A stretch of DNA of 64,000 nt from Achatina immaculata. Lineage: Eukaryota > Mollusca > Gastropoda > Stylommatophora > Achatinidae. The stretch spans positions 48,271,430 through 48,335,429 of the forward strand of contig CM019692.1 of assembly GCA_009760885.1 (NCBI GenBank), in the 5' to 3' direction. A model generated the notes under the pieces. That model searched no databases and was not told the origin of the DNA. It saw only the letters and a program-made list of their open reading frames with translations. Positions 37,601-48,514 of this stretch are shown one piece after another (position 1 is the stretch's first letter; each line of letters opens with the position of its first letter). A program made the position numbers and the translations under genes.

Positions 37601-39932
37601 TTCCAGTGAGATCCCCATGAAACAACTGCAATCTTCAGTGAAAGCAGCCTTCTTACAGAGATTGTGATAGTTGGTATTTTTAGTTACATTAAGCAGGAGG
37701 ACAGACCCATGCAATGCCCAGAATCAGTATTACTGGATATACGAGGGGCATTCAGAAAGTAATGCACCACATCGTTTTTCTCAGGAGCTGTTTATTCAAA
37801 AAGCATGAAATTTATACACAATATACATGGATACGTCATGTAAACATCGGTATTATTCAACATAATCCCCATAATCTTGTACGGCTTTATGCCAGCACGA
37901 AACAAGTGCATATATTCTTAGCCCATACCAGATTTTCTCTTGATTGTGTAGCCATTTCTTCGCTGCACGAATCATTTCTTTGTTATCTTCAAATTTTACC
38001 CATCAGAGTGCATCTTTAAGTGGACCAAACAGATGGAAATCGGGACTATAGGGTGGGTGGGGTAGTACAGTCCAACCCAATTTGGTGATTGCTTTCCGTT
38101 TTGCCAGACTTGTGTGAGGGCACGCATTGTCATGAAGGAGAAGCAGGTCTGTTGGATTCTTGTGAGGTCGAACTCTGCGAAAACATTGAGTGAGTTTTTT
38201 TAATGTCTTAATGTAAGATTGCGAATTGATTGTCTCTCCTCTTGTCATAACATCAACAAGAATCACACCTTCAAAGTCCCAAAAGACGATGATCATGACC
38301 TTTCCAGCTGAAAGAGTTGTCTTGAATTTCTTTCTTCATGGTGATTGCTCATGATGCCTCTCCAGTGACTGTCTTTTTGTCTCAGGTTCAAAGTGATGTG
38401 CCCAGGTTTTGTCACCTGTTACGATCTTAGCCAAAAAGTTCTCTCCCACAACATTGAAATACTCCAACAGTTCAGAAGAAATTGCTTTCCTTTTGCAATC
38501 AATTGTCATTTGTGAGACTTCAAGGCACCGATCTTGCGCAAACCTAACAAAATCCAAGAGCTTTTATAACTGCATTTGCACTACCATTGCTGACAGACAG
38601 CTTTACGGCCAATTGTTGAGTAGTGATACGCCTATTAGTAAGAATAATGCCCTCATCGCATTTCAACATTTCTGCCTTGGTGGCTATGGCAGGCCATCCA
38701 CAGCACGGCCGATCATGCAACTCCTTATCTCCCACTTATCGATTCTTTGATTCTCTGAACCCAGCGACTGACTGTGCTCCTGTCGACTGCAAAACTTCCA
38801 TGCACATCACATAGACACTTGTGAGTGTTCACAGTTTCCTTCTCTGCAACGAGAAATTCTATCACAATTCGCAGCTTATACCGCAAGTTGCTAACACGCT
38901 CCATTTCAATGGTTATTGCAGCCATATTCTTTGGCCGATTGCAGTGCAATTTGGTTCACACAGTCGGAATATGCCATATTTAAAGTGTGCAAAATTTCCA
39001 TCTTCATTATTAACAATAATGAAAAAAAAAAACAATGTGGTGCATTACTTTCTGAACGCCCCTCGTATGAAGCTTAAAACTGGCCCAACAGACCTATGTG
39101 TCTGCAGCAAAGAGCAACAGACTTCACATTACAGCCTTCAGAGTTGCCAGCCACACAATCCACTCAGGTAGAGGACCTGGCCAGACCCCCAGCTCCTTAC
39201 AGGAGAATCTTTACGGTGATGCTGAAAACCCACACACACAAAAAAAAAAACGCCGCATGTGTGAGAGAGATTGGCGTCAATGTTTGAGTGAACAACAAAT
39301 AAAAAGAAAGAAGAAGACTGGATGTATCTTATCTTACTCAGAATATTTCAGAAAAACAAAACTGCAGCCTATCTTTGTACTGTGTAGAAAACAATCTACT
39401 CTCAGTATCAGTTTAGACCTCATCATATACTGAGCAAGAAAGAGCAACAAATGTCCAGTGTAACACATGGAAAGAAATCTCTAACAAATGACTTGAGAAT
39501 AAAGATAGAAAGACATGCTTAAAGTCAGGACACACTGAAGACTATTCACACTGAACTAGTAAATAGAGGAAATGTGTTTCACTGCACTGTGGATAAAATG
39601 AACATTAGAAATTCTTATGTGAATACAGTGATAAGCATTGTTTTTTTTGTTTACAAAGGAGTAATGGCAAATATGTTGTCTTTGCAATTAGTTTTAGTTC
39701 TATTCTTGTGTGTTTTGGTGGGTGGGTTTTTTTTTTTTTTTTGGATTCATACATAACTGAATGTGTTTAAATATGAAATTCAGAAAGTTTTGATGTGAAA
39801 CTGCAGTTGTCATGTGATTGTAGCTTCTTATTAAGGTTTTGAACCTTTTTCTAACTGGGTTTTTGTCTGATGTTCCACAGGTTTATGGAGCAGCACCCAG
39901 AGATGGACTTCTCAAAGTGCAAATTTTCTTGA
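22624..39932 (+). CDS. NUDC: Nuclear distribution protein NudC, 9 exons found, one expected CS-domain exon absent
   Basis: NudC is a conserved dynein/LIS1-pathway and HSP90 co-chaperone protein. Exons: 22624-22698, 24302-24379, 25094-25309, 27018-27086, 27733-27846, 31869-31937, 33287-33370, 37403-37521, 39881-39932; GT-AG, 876 nt, 291 aa plus TGA. Recognisable blocks: [16 protein letters not shown] (N-terminal NudC domain), a charged KE-rich coil with [16 protein letters not shown], an acidic [14 protein letters not shown] stretch, NYSWTQTL opening the CS domain, [27 protein letters not shown] and the terminus [11 protein letters not shown]. Between VVNIEKR (exon to 31937) and VNQMEWW (exon from 33287) family members carry about 43 more residues, including the EVKVEESSW motif. 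I could not find these in either frame or strand of that interval. Flanking exons are both phase 0, so the visible exons still join in frame. Confidence 0.95.
23410..23935 (+). repeat. Repeat F with internal 34-bp array, about 8 units
   Basis: A direct copy of repeat F in NUDC intron 1. One internal segment (GTCAGCTGTGGTTTGCCAAC plus CCTGACACTAACAT) is amplified about eight times between 23640 and 23935; other F copies have it once. Confidence 0.85.
24580..24800 (+). repeat. Diverged repeat with AGTCTTGGGCCAGATCC-type units
   Basis: Imperfect units built on GTCTTGGGCCAG and TTTGTCTCTAG in NUDC intron 2. The same units, introduced by the same AACTGATGGGG block, form the larger array at 33540-34210. 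Confidence 0.6.
25357..25800 (+). mobile_element. I-type LINE RNase H fragment
   Basis: Encodes [16 protein letters not shown] and [20 protein letters not shown], the second half of a LINE RNase H domain; compare 13992-14400 and 35476-35835. Starts immediately after NUDC exon 3. Short and degraded, in NUDC intron 3. Confidence 0.75.
26099..26281. repeat. 84-bp tandem duplication
   Basis: Two nearly identical 84-bp units starting GAGCAGTGTGTTCTGTGACT (26099, 26182) and the start of a third at 26267, in NUDC intron 3. Confidence 0.85.
27975..30227 (+). mobile_element. Non-coding retroposon with internal tandem arrays
   Basis: Flanked by the 11-bp duplication GTCACAGAAAT (27964-27974, 30228-30238) inside the Tigger element. 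Begins GGTTCTAAGG and ends in a GAACGAAGAAGCAGAAGAAA-type tail resembling that of the I-type LINEs here. Contains three units of about 108 bp (CCTCTGC at 29313, 29420, 29528) and three of about 89 bp (GGTGAGAAAG at 29792, 29881, 29969). LINE A interrupts it at 28069-28767. No long reading frame. Net length about 1.55 kb. Second copy at 56866-57813. Confidence 0.75.
28069..28767 (+). mobile_element. LINE family A, best-preserved 3' end
   Basis: Flanked by AGTCAAGTCCA (28058-28068, 28768-28778). About 220 codons stay open: [58 protein letters not shown], then [17 protein letters not shown] and [20 protein letters not shown]. This is the region after the catalytic core of a non-LTR reverse transcriptase. 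The 3' tail is (GATAA)n. 5' truncated; the open frame suggests a fairly young copy. Confidence 0.9.
31265..31449 (+). mobile_element. LINE family C, short 3' end
   Basis: Flanked by ACATTTTGT (31256-31264, 31450-31458). Encodes [20 protein letters not shown] and ends with an (AATG)n tail. Strongly 5' truncated; inserted in the Tigger element. Confidence 0.85.
32720..32738. repeat. Poly-G tract
   Basis: Long G run in NUDC intron 6. Similar runs lie at 3140-3154, 23397-23407, 34892-34902, 46610-46623 and 59717-59732; they are likely assembly weak points. Confidence 0.85.
33540..34210 (+). repeat. Minisatellite, units of about 52-61 bp
   Basis: Repeated GAGCCAAATCCTTTATGTGT then AGTCTTCAGCCAG, then a variable TCTTCTGTYTC segment, in NUDC intron 7. 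The central units are most alike, and flanking ones match the diverged copies at 24580-24800. Confidence 0.85.
34465..34760 (-). mobile_element. LINE C-terminal fragment (family L)
   Basis: In broken frames the minus strand shows the RGRPR motif and then [14 protein letters not shown], a typical end of non-LTR reverse transcriptases (RGRPR ... DR..WR). Too degraded to classify. Confidence 0.55.
35090..36146 (-). mobile_element. I-type LINE, RNase H and C-terminus
   Basis: The minus strand encodes [20 protein letters not shown], then after a frameshift [43 protein letters not shown], and after another break [18 protein letters not shown], the Cys-rich C-terminus. The 3' end is GAACGCAGAAGAAG-like plus A-rich, matching the 27975-30227 retroposon tail. 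In NUDC intron 7. Confidence 0.85.
36164..37336 (-). mobile_element. tRNA-headed SINE split by LINE B
   Basis: Flanked by the 16-bp duplication TGTTTGACTATATAAA (from 36147 and from 37337). Read on the minus strand from 37336 it begins with a tRNA-like head: A-box-like GGCTGAGTGGTTAGGTG and B-box-like GGTTCAAGTCTC. The body resumes left of LINE B at 36354 and ends at about 36164. Net length about 290 bp. Confidence 0.75.
36365..37241 (+). mobile_element. LINE family B, RT end and C-terminus
   Basis: Flanked by TGGTACCAGA (36355-36364, 37242-37251). Encodes [18 protein letters not shown] (reverse transcriptase active site, about 36462-36515), [30 protein letters not shown] and [20 protein letters not shown], with frameshifts near 36545 and 36890-36990. 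The tail is (GAT)n. Confidence 0.9.
37740..39067 (-). mobile_element. mariner element, about 1.33 kb, near full length
   Basis: Inverted ends of about 30 bp (CGAGGGGCATTCAGAAAGTA and its reverse) on TA. Minus-strand transposase pieces: [19 protein letters not shown] and [15 protein letters not shown] (helix-turn-helix), [19 protein letters not shown] (first Asp), [16 protein letters not shown] (second Asp), and [19 protein letters not shown]. The last motif lacks about four residues after SPD, so the third catalytic Asp spacing is disrupted. Stops and frameshifts elsewhere. In NUDC intron 8. Confidence 0.92.
39075..39330 (+). mobile_element. LINE family H C-terminal fragment
   Basis: Shares coding blocks with 63180-63395 ([15 protein letters not shown] start, [12 protein letters not shown] against LQKNLYNDAGNL, CERDW against VREIS). 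Degraded 3' end of a non-LTR element in NUDC intron 8. Confidence 0.6.
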
Positions 39933-41969
39933 ACCAAAAGACATGTCATGGTGTAGACATTTTTTTTTCTTGTTTAGTTCTTCTCGCATCCTTCTTCATG
40001 CATGTACACCTGCATGAATTGTTTTGTTGTTTCCGTTACCTGTACCTGTACACCGTGTCTTGTTTATTTAGTCGTATCTCTTGTCTGTGTCAGTTTGTGT
40101 TTGACAGCATTTGTTGTCCAAGCATTAGAAAAAAAAATTGTTTGGTTTAATGTGGCAGTGGTAGATTGCCTGTATGTGGCTGATGAAATGTTCTTGAGAT
40201 CCTCAAAAAAAAAAAAGTCTTCACATTCCATTATCTGGCTCTTGAGGGAAAAAAAAAAATGAAGGAAGGAAGATTTGTAAACCCAATGACTGGAACTGTT
40301 AAAGTATAGTTCTTTGTAAGAGCCTCATTAGTCATCTCTAATCATGGAGTGATGTTTCATTCAAGCCAGATCAGTTTGTTTACTTGTGTTTTGCTTGATG
40401 TTCTTCTGTATGTATATTTCATTTAATTGATTCTTGTCTATCATCAACACCCTAGCAAGCAGTGATTTTCTGTAGAAGATGAGATGGTAGAATATGAACT
40501 AAAATAAGCCATGTTCTGTTCAGAGACAAGACGTAAAACTACCTATGATTCAACATTCCTGTAGTATTTTTAAAAGCACAGTATAAAGTGATCGGATTTT
40601 TGGGGAGTGGCTCGAAAATAGAGATGAGGAAAACAATATTGCCATGCAACACATTGAGGATACAAGATAAATTTTGTCTCCTGGTCAGGAAATTGGTCTC
40701 ATGAGTCTGAAAGAAGCTCAGAATAAAAATAAGAGCTCTAAAGTGTTGGAATGCTGAAGGTAATGATTTCAATATGTGATCAAAGTGTGGTGCACAAACA
40801 TGTGTCTTTGCCAAAGTAGAATCCAAACCCTAGAATAAAATGGTCTAGTTTATGTGGATATATATATGTTCAGGTCTGATCAGATGCATTGCTCTCTCTC
40901 TCCCCGCCTCACTCAACCTTTAGGTGCCCACCACAATGGACTTGTGCAAGGATTTTCCACAAACAACTATCCCTCATGATACATGTCTCTCCTTCCATTT
41001 GTGTTTTGTTTTCCCCTCTGTTTCTGAGCATTATGATGTTTTTTATTTTTTTTTCCTGCCCCCATGCCGAGCCCTCATTGGTCACCTTTTACGATCATGT
41101 TTGGTAAAGTACAGCGGTCCTTTTCTTTGCAACCCAGGCATGTGGCCAGGTCTTGGGGCACCACACGGGGGCATTGAACATTAGCCAGAAGTTATAGAAC
41201 AGTCTTGAAATTCTGAGTTTTGTCCTGTCAAGAGGGCTGTAGATTTTAACAGAAACTGAAGAAGAACTGCAGGACAAATTGATTTTCATAGCAATAAAAT
41301 GCATGTCATTAAGGCAGATGGCGTGAAAATAGATTGTGAGAAACTTGTGTGTGCTGTAGGATTAATATCAGATGAGCCATATTTTGTACATAATTGAAAG
41401 ATAAACACAATGTTTGTGATGGACAAATATTGGTGAGTTCTGCTGTGAACATTAAAATTGAAAAAGCTACATGTTTTTTGTCTGCTGTATGAGATTTAGC
41501 ATATCAAGTGCAAAATCTTCTATTACTTTTCATGGATGTGGAGATTATTTTTGCAAACACTTGTCAAGTGTATAAAATTTAAGTCATAATAATTAATATA
41601 TAATTGTATTGCCATTATGAGTAGTTACATAATTTTTTTTCTCGTAAATGTGCGCAGATTGTCAGTAGCTGCATCGCTGTTAGTGTTCCAGAGTAAATAT
41701 AAACTGACATGAAATCACGGAGCTAAGCAAATTGTATTTGGAATATCCAGAGGAATGATCAAATTTGAGTTACAGTGTCTGTTTGTATTGGACTTGAAAA
41801 CTACGTTGTAGTATTTGTTTCCATTAGACCGATTTTGTGCGTGGCATTTACATGTTGTATCTGTCTTGTCTGCTCTGGTTCACAATTTATTTTATCACTG
41901 ATGTGTAAGTATTTGATTTATCATGAAATAAAGTTGTCATTTTGAAAATGTTCGATTTATAACAATAAA
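39933..41969 (+). other. NUDC 3' UTR (probable extent)
   Basis: No gene follows the NUDC stop for 2 kb. Candidate AATAAA signals occur at 41927-41932 and 41964-41969, with earlier ones near 40837 and 41295, so the 3' UTR may be up to about 2 kb. The piece 40890-41120 resembles a decayed LINE D 3' end in antisense (CT-rich tract followed by a diverged match), so part of the UTR may be repeat-derived. Confidence 0.4.
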
Positions 41970-43600
41970 TTGTGGTTGGAGTTGTGTGTCGAGCGTGGCT
42001 ATATTTTGTCGTAGACCTTTTCTTTTGGTTTTAAATTTTCTATAAAACAGTGTCAAAAAAAAAAAAAAGGTTAGAGTGTTGCGTGTGTATGAAAGGATAT
42101 ATCTGTGATCATGCTAGGATTTTTGGAAGCCAGTACAGCTGTACTTGTCTTTCAGCTTGCATGAAAGATGCCAGTTTTCTCAGTGCAACCTTCAGACCTT
42201 TATACTTTTATGTCATGTAAAATTAAACACTCTTTACAAACGTCCACTGAAATTAAATGTTTGTATGAAAGTTTATTTGTGGTGAGATTTAATCTTTAAA
42301 AAATGCTCATATGTTTAACCAAAGTCAAAACTGACTGATTCTCCTACATGCATATTGAGCGTTATCAGTCTGTTGGCCTAAGTACCCTACGGGTGATTTC
42401 ACTTGGTTGCTTTTTTTTAACTAGAACTAGATTTTTGATAATATAAACTGGTTACAGTAACTGAGGACATTCAGTAGTTTTGGTTTTTCTTTTTTTTTTT
42501 TAATCAGTAGTTTACAGGCAATTGCCGGTTGATGTGATCAGTAATGAATGTGTGTGTGTTTTTAATATCCATGTCTAAGAGGACGTTCATCAGTGAATGA
42601 TAGTATACTGACAAATGAATATTGCCTGTTTTTGTGAATGCTGTAGGTGTGAATAGCTAGCTTATTTGTCAGTCTTGTTTGTCTGTGGTTAGTGTCATAA
42701 GATCACTGGGACATCTTGTTTGCCTCCATGCCCATTGTAGTGATTGGTGGCAGGTCGTGGCTTTTCCTGTGTCCCAAGAACTTCAGGCTAGCACCTGCTT
42801 GGAAAAGGCTACGATGCCAGGTTTCTCTGTGAGGTCCACTTCAGGAGCAACTTAAATGATTGTTACAGAAATAACTGCAACTTTAATATAAATAACTCCA
42901 CTATGTTCACATGAAGCAGATCACAGTTTTCATATGAAGAAATAACCACATAAATTAAAAACTACAGAGTTTTCACATAAATTAAAAACTACACAATTTT
43001 CACATGAAGAAATAACCACAACTTTCACATAAATTAAAAATAAAGAAATAAACCCTTTCGGATAAATTTTTAAAACTCCACAATTTTCACATGAAAGAAA
43101 CAACTCATCCCGATCTAACTTTACAAATCAGTTCAATTCTGCTCATACTGTGCCGTGCAGCTATTTACAAAGAGCAGGTAAACTTGCAAAAACATAGACC
43201 AAATGCTGTCACAACCAGCTTCTGCTACGAAACATTTACTTTGTAAGTAAATATTGCCACACTTTTTATTTTCATTTCTGTCCATAACTTGACCTTTCGT
43301 TTAGTGCCAACATGTTTTCTTTTCTCTTCAGAAACTCGACTGTCAATTATCTCCTCTTGTTTTGGACCTGTAATCTTCTGGTTTAATGTTAGAGCTTTCT
43401 TGAAGAGATTTTTTTTTTTTTTGCCTAAATTATTTTCTTCTCCCACCCATCAGAAATGGAAGTTCTTCCCACCACGAACTTATCTTCCAAAATTTACACA
43501 CACACAAAAGACACTGTTATGAAGTTGTTGATAACATTTTGATTTTTACAGAGACATCATGTACCAAAAGCTCAACTTAGTATTAAATCAGATTATAATT
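41970..43600. other. No gene found; short tandem repeats
   Basis: 42885-43100 holds loose repeats of TTTTCACATGAAGAAATAAC and CACATAAATTAAAAACTAC. 43365-43520 is duplicated at 45235-45385 (TTAGARCTTTCTTGAA ... CACGAACTTATC). No coding or RNA signal. Confidence 0.5.
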
Positions 43601-43627
43601 AGTCGATCTTTGAGTGTTGGAATATGA

Positions 43628-44455
43628 ACTGAAAAATATACGTAGAAGGGACAGCTGCTGAAGAAGTCAACCAGTTTGCATACCTTGGCAGCTACATAGA
43701 CCAGGATAGTGACACCAGAAAGGAAGTTAGAATGGCAAAAGCAACACTGACCTTCAAGAATCTTGAGAATATATGGCACTCAAGGTTATAAACACAAAAA
43801 CAAAGTTAAAAGATTATTCAATTCAAATGTAATACCCACCCTCATTTATGCATGAGAAAGCTGGAAAAGAACTAAATAAATAGACAAGAAATTAAGACTC
43901 TTTTGAAAACGAATGGCTAAGGAAAATACTCGGTATAAAGTGGAACGAATTCAAGAACAACGCAGAGATAAGGCAGATGAGCGAACAACCTGTCTCATGG
44001 GTGATCGGGAAAAGGAGGCTGACAAAAAATGAATACAAGATGGGACAAACTCATTGAAAGACAAATATACTTACCTGGCACTGAAGGCACCATGAAATAA
44101 ATACATTTTAAAAAAGGTGATCTTTCTACCCAGGCTAAGTAGAGTTTAATGTACAAACCCTCACCACACACGTGGTAAATAGCGAGCCCATGCGGGCAAT
44201 TAAAAATAAAAAGAGACTGACATATGTCGGTCACGTGATGAGAAGAAACGGTCAGAGAATCCCAAAACAAGCTATCAAGTGGAACATAACAGGCCGAAGA
44301 AAAAAAGGTCGACCACGTGAAACTCTAAAGGGGACACTGTTAAGAGAGGCCACATTAGTAGGCATAAAATCCCTTGATGAGGTTGAAAACAGGACAACTT
44401 GGCGAACCACCTTGCGAGCACTATGTGACGTTTAACGACACGAGAAGGATGTAAA
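43628..44455 (+). mobile_element. LINE family A, split by a small retroposon
   Basis: Diverged copy of family [21 protein letters not shown] in one frame, several stops, then after the insertion RLTYVGHVMRRNGQRIPKQ and [17 protein letters not shown]. The 3' end is GGATGTAAA. Interrupted at 44025-44207. Confidence 0.85.
44025..44207 (+). mobile_element. Retroposed segment containing a U1-snRNA-like sequence
   Basis: Flanked by imperfect 15-bp duplications AAAAGGAGGCTGACA (44010-44024) and AAAAAGAGACTGACA (44208-44222) and ending A-rich. From 44067 it reads ATACTTACCTGGCA, identical to the start of U1 snRNA. Stem-loop I-like ACCATGA ... AAGGTG ... CCCAGG follows, and later GCGAGCCCATGCGGGCAA, which resembles U1 stem-loop III. 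About 16 bp are inserted in loop I, and no Sm site is visible. A 41-bp non-U1 leader precedes it. Confidence 0.5.
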
Positions 44456-45409
44456 AATATGAATGTGAATATTAGGTGAATCTCAGATTTACAGCCTTTG
44501 TAAATTTCAACACGCAACCAGCATATGTTGCTGTACGCTTGTGCAATGAGACGAACTTTGCTAGAAACGTAAGTTAGGATAGAGACCACGGTAATAAAAC
44601 TTGAAGTTCAGTAGGTTATAACATAAAGGGTTTCGGTGGTCAAAGGTTAAAAACCGAGTCTGAAAGGCTTTTTTTCTAATAATATGTGGAGCTGTATGTT
44701 TCTTTTCTCTGTGATAGTTTCTTCTCATAATGGGTGGGGTGTCGGGATAACTTGGAAAGGGATGTCAAGGGGCCTGTTTATAGAGGCGAAAGCTTATCAG
44801 AACAGGAAGACTCTTGTGTAGAAACCGACAGGAATGGGATCATTACTCCAATCCATTTTTTTAAAGTTAAAAAAACGAAACAATTAATCGTGTGGTATAT
44901 ATTATTTTTCACCGCAAGTCAGTTGTGGACAGTAGTAGAAAGGTTACTTACTTTTGAAGACTCGAATTACTTGCCAGCATATGTTAACTTCGAAATTTGC
45001 AAACTTGTGGGGATTATAGGAAACAGACACCACATAAAATTAGGGAGAAATTGTGAAAATTGTTTCAGACATTTTTTTTTCGCCCACCCGTTCTGGTCTC
45101 AGGTAAATCCGCAATAACACAGAACTGAGTTGCTGGTGGTATTATATTTTCTGTTCGGCTAGTGACAGCCACACATACGGCGTTTGTCTCACTGTGTAAG
45201 GAGATATTCTCACTTTCCGAAAGTAATTCTGACAGAATATTAGAACTTTCTTGAACAGATCATTATTTTTCTTACCTAACGTATTCTCTCACCCCCCCCC
45301 CCCCCAGTTGGGGTGATTTGGTTGTTTCCCATCACGAACTTATCCCACCCCCCCCCACCCCCCAGAAAAAAAACCTTTTATGAAGTTAGAGTGACGCCAG
45401 TATTACAAT

Positions 45410-45620
45410 ACATCCAGAAACAAGTCAAATGTTTTGGTCACGTTACACGACCACCAGTATATCACAGAAAACATTCGCATTAACAATTGTAGAAAACGGA
45501 GAAGGGTGACCATGCAAAGAGGCGGAGGGAGGAAATTACAGAAACATTGAACATCCCATTATGTGAAGCAAATCGCAGAGCTCTATCGAGACTATTTGTC
45601 CCATCAGCACTGTAAGGTTT
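45410..45620 (+). mobile_element. LINE C-terminal fragment (family N)
   Basis: Reads IQKQVKCFGHVTRPP and, one frame over, ITETLNIPLCEANRRALSRL, the usual terminal region of a non-LTR reverse transcriptase. Short and broken. Confidence 0.5.
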
Positions 45621-45824
45621 ATGAAAAAGAAATACACACACGCAACACAGTCTTTTTACTTTAGTAAAACACACAAATACACGATACAGTAAATTAATTC
45701 TACTCAATACAATGTGCCAGGTATCCTTTTTTAAACGGTTGGGTTGACTGCAGAATGACGGCAGCGTGTAGCCTGCTCAAGGTCTAAAGACTGAACAGAC
45801 CAAATTTGGAAAGCAATATATTAT

Positions 45825-46491
45825 TACGAGGGTCATACCGAAAGTCGTGAGCCAATTTTTTTTAAAAATCAGAAGTTTCATTTCGTCAACCTGCTGTTAT
45901 TGAGTTCCTCGTTAAAAGAGGAAATCCCTGCTGCTGAAATTCACCAAAGACTTCAGCTTGCTTATGGAGATGTGTGTATGGGTGCTAGCAGTGTTAGGAG
46001 GTGGATGAAACATTTCAAAGATGGAAACACGAGTATCCAAGATATGCCTCGCAGCGGCTATAGAAAGGTTTGTGCTCGCTAGGCCCCAGTGAAGATCACA
46101 AAACTGTGAGAAAAACTCTGCTCGCCGGACAGCTGTAAATTCAGAGAATAGGCTGGGAAATTCTTCCACACCCTGCCTATAGCCCCGACCTGGCACCCAA
46201 TCATTGCCATCTTTTCTGTTTTGTGAAAGAACAAATGCGAGGCCATCACTACGACACAGGAGAGAGCGTCCAGAAAGCAGTGCGTCTGTGCCTTCGGTCA
46301 GCTGGAACGGAATTCTACCTGGAGGGTATTTTCAAACTTGCAGAGCGATGGGGAAAATGTGTGCAGAGAAACGGAGATTATGTTGAAAAGTGAAGAAATG
46401 GATGCAGATTAAGGAGATACATTTATATTTTCTCTATCTATAAATTATGATTAATTTTTTTTTTCCTCACGACTTTCGGTATGACCTCATA
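45825..46491 (+). mobile_element. mariner deletion derivative, 667 bp
   Basis: TA-flanked inverted ends ACGAGGGTCATACCGAAAGT. Keeps the N-terminal helix-turn-helix ([20 protein letters not shown]) fused to a C-terminal piece (HPAYSPDLAPNHCHLFCF, then TEFYLEGIFKLAERWGKC). The region with the first catalytic Asp residues is deleted. Same family as 7908-9248. Confidence 0.88.
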
Positions 46492-46582
46492 GTAGCAATA
46501 GGGGAGATAATACTTATTGCACAATGCAGTGTAAACGGGACAGTAAACATAACCCTTCTTGAACTGTTGATAAGTGCGCATA

Positions 46583-46637
46583 TAAGAGAGAGAGAGAGAG
46601 AGAGAGAGAAGGGGGGGGGGGGGGTAGAGAGAGAGTA
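46583..46637. repeat. (GA)n with poly-G
   Basis: GA microsatellite interrupted by a G run of about 14. Confidence 0.9.
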
Positions 46638-46934
46638 CATATTTCATTTTTTTAATAATAGTACATAAATCAACGACAATGACAGTTTCGAAAGATTCGA
46701 TACTGCTAAAGTCTGATACGTTGTACAGATACACGCCCACTCTGGTGAAGAATGTCGATTATGTTATGTGAGATCAATCAGGAGGGTAAGATTTTAATAC
46801 AAAAACCTCCACCAACGCCAGAGAGTACATCTTATCTAGCAGGCACCCCTGTGGTGTAAGAAATCGATGTCTGATCATGACAACGCAAAAAGAAATAACA
46901 CAATCAGCAATGTATTAATAGAACTTTGTGGCTA

Positions 46935-48460
46935 AACTGCGCGTGAATGATTGCACCACGGTGTTCAAGTCACCCGGTCTTTTAATGATAACATTAGGCC
47001 TAAATTTAGTACAATGTAGTGTCGTGAAACTCTTTATAAAGTCTGAACGAAACCCAGATAGAAGAACAGTTCTTACGTGCTACATGTTAGCGATTACATT
47101 CTACTGATTTACTATTAATTTCGCGAAAAGGAGATGAATTTTTCCACTGTAAAAGTAGCTTGAACTGTTCTAACTGCCAGCACACCATAGCACAAGATTC
47201 CACGGCGCTGAAAAAGGACAGGGTCTTGATCAATTGTGATTTGCTAGCTTTGATAATTGATTCGTAACTGTGTGTGCGCATCGATGTTATGCCATGAAGA
47301 CAATAAGGGGATGTAGTTAGCGTTCACATTTTCCTTGAGCTGTCGGCACTCTGGAGGTTGATGTCAGCGTCACGCTTGGCCTCCCTTCCTTTTTCAACTC
47401 CAGAAGTCAGGCACTCATTTTCTACATCCGGCCAGCTTCGAACCACCAACCTTCTCCACGAGAGACTAGTGCATTAACCCCTTCGCCACTCAAGGGTATA
47501 ATTATATTACTTACTATTAACTTATTTCCTTCGGAGGTTGAATTATTCTTTATTTACTTGTAAACTTTAAAAGTTTTCTTTCTTCACTCATGGTTTAAGT
47601 TTTCTATTTACTGTTTGGTAGTTTTTGTTGTCTGATGAAGACCAACGATGAAATTTTACTCGGTTGTCTTGTTATAGTGACGCATTTTTATTCAGCATTA
47701 ACTCTTTAACTCCATAGCAACACTGGCAATGTTGGCAGATCTTGCATGTCAATGTTCAGTGCCGTACTTACACACAGTCGAAGTAAAGTGAAAAGTAGCA
47801 AATGTCTAAAACCCAAGCCATGTTTTTAAATTATACTTCCTTCCAGTTTCTGTCTACCAGAACTTCTCAACAAAATGTGTTACTAGTATAAGATAAATAA
47901 ATAAAAATAACGCAAGAGCAAAAGAGTTAAGCTAGCGTTGCGATGTTGCTCGCAGAAACGGTTTCATAATGTCAGGAGCACTATAAATGATGAGCGTATG
48001 TGTTCTGATCATACTACATATGATTCCTGTGACGACATGCATGTCTCTGATATAGTGCTGTAAACTGTTATCTGAACAACTAAATTCATATTTTAGTTCA
48101 TTTCTTACTATGAAAAGTTAAATTAATATTTGGGGGCAGGGGGACTCCATCTATAGGTTTCTTTTTTCGTTTAAGACATTTAGAATTTTAAAAGAGTATG
48201 TAAGCTAATATATGTATAACTTTATTTACACGTAAAAACATGACGAATATGTTTGTTATAAAATTATTTGTGTGGGCTTGAGGTTTTTGTTTAGTATGAA
48301 AAAACTTTCTATCCGTTTGTATGTAATACGAGCATAAACGCTTTCAAGATTTTTTTAAACCCAAAAATTAACGATCAGGTTTTCAGACCAGTTCTCTAAC
48401 ATTTGATACACTTTTGATATCAAAATAATGTTATATGTACATATTATTTTAGTTATGTTC
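46935..48460 (+). repeat. Dispersed repeat J, copy 1
   Basis: Matches 52425-53390 in block order: GATTGCACCAC, CCTAAATTTAGTA, GTCTGATGAAGAC, GGTTGTCTTGTYA, GTGACGACATGCATG. A SINE interrupts it at 47322-47500. The YCTGAYGAAGAC ... GAAA signature recalls the 3' end of Penelope-like elements; this is a guess and no protein domain is seen. Confidence 0.55.
47322..47500 (-). mobile_element. tRNA-derived SINE
   Basis: The minus strand starts GAGTGGCGAAGGGGTTAATG (A-box) and has GTGGTTCGAAGC (B-box) at tRNA-like spacing, then a body ending GCCGACAGCTCAAGGAAAAT. A second copy is at 48515-48690. Not a functional tRNA, because no acceptor stem closes. Confidence 0.75.
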
Positions 48461-48514
48461 TTCGTTTTTTAAATGTTAGACTAATAAACAAGAGCACATC
48501 GAGAAGAGAGTATT

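Noticed and set aside
44734..45117. 127-aa open frame as a gene
   Set aside because: No recognisable motif, and no supporting splice or promoter signal; composition is that of random AT-rich sequence.
47322..47500. tRNA gene
   Set aside because: A- and B-box-like motifs are present but acceptor and anticodon stems do not close, and the sequence continues into a repeated body; it is a SINE head. The heads at 36164-37336 and 54989-55262 were rejected for the same reason.
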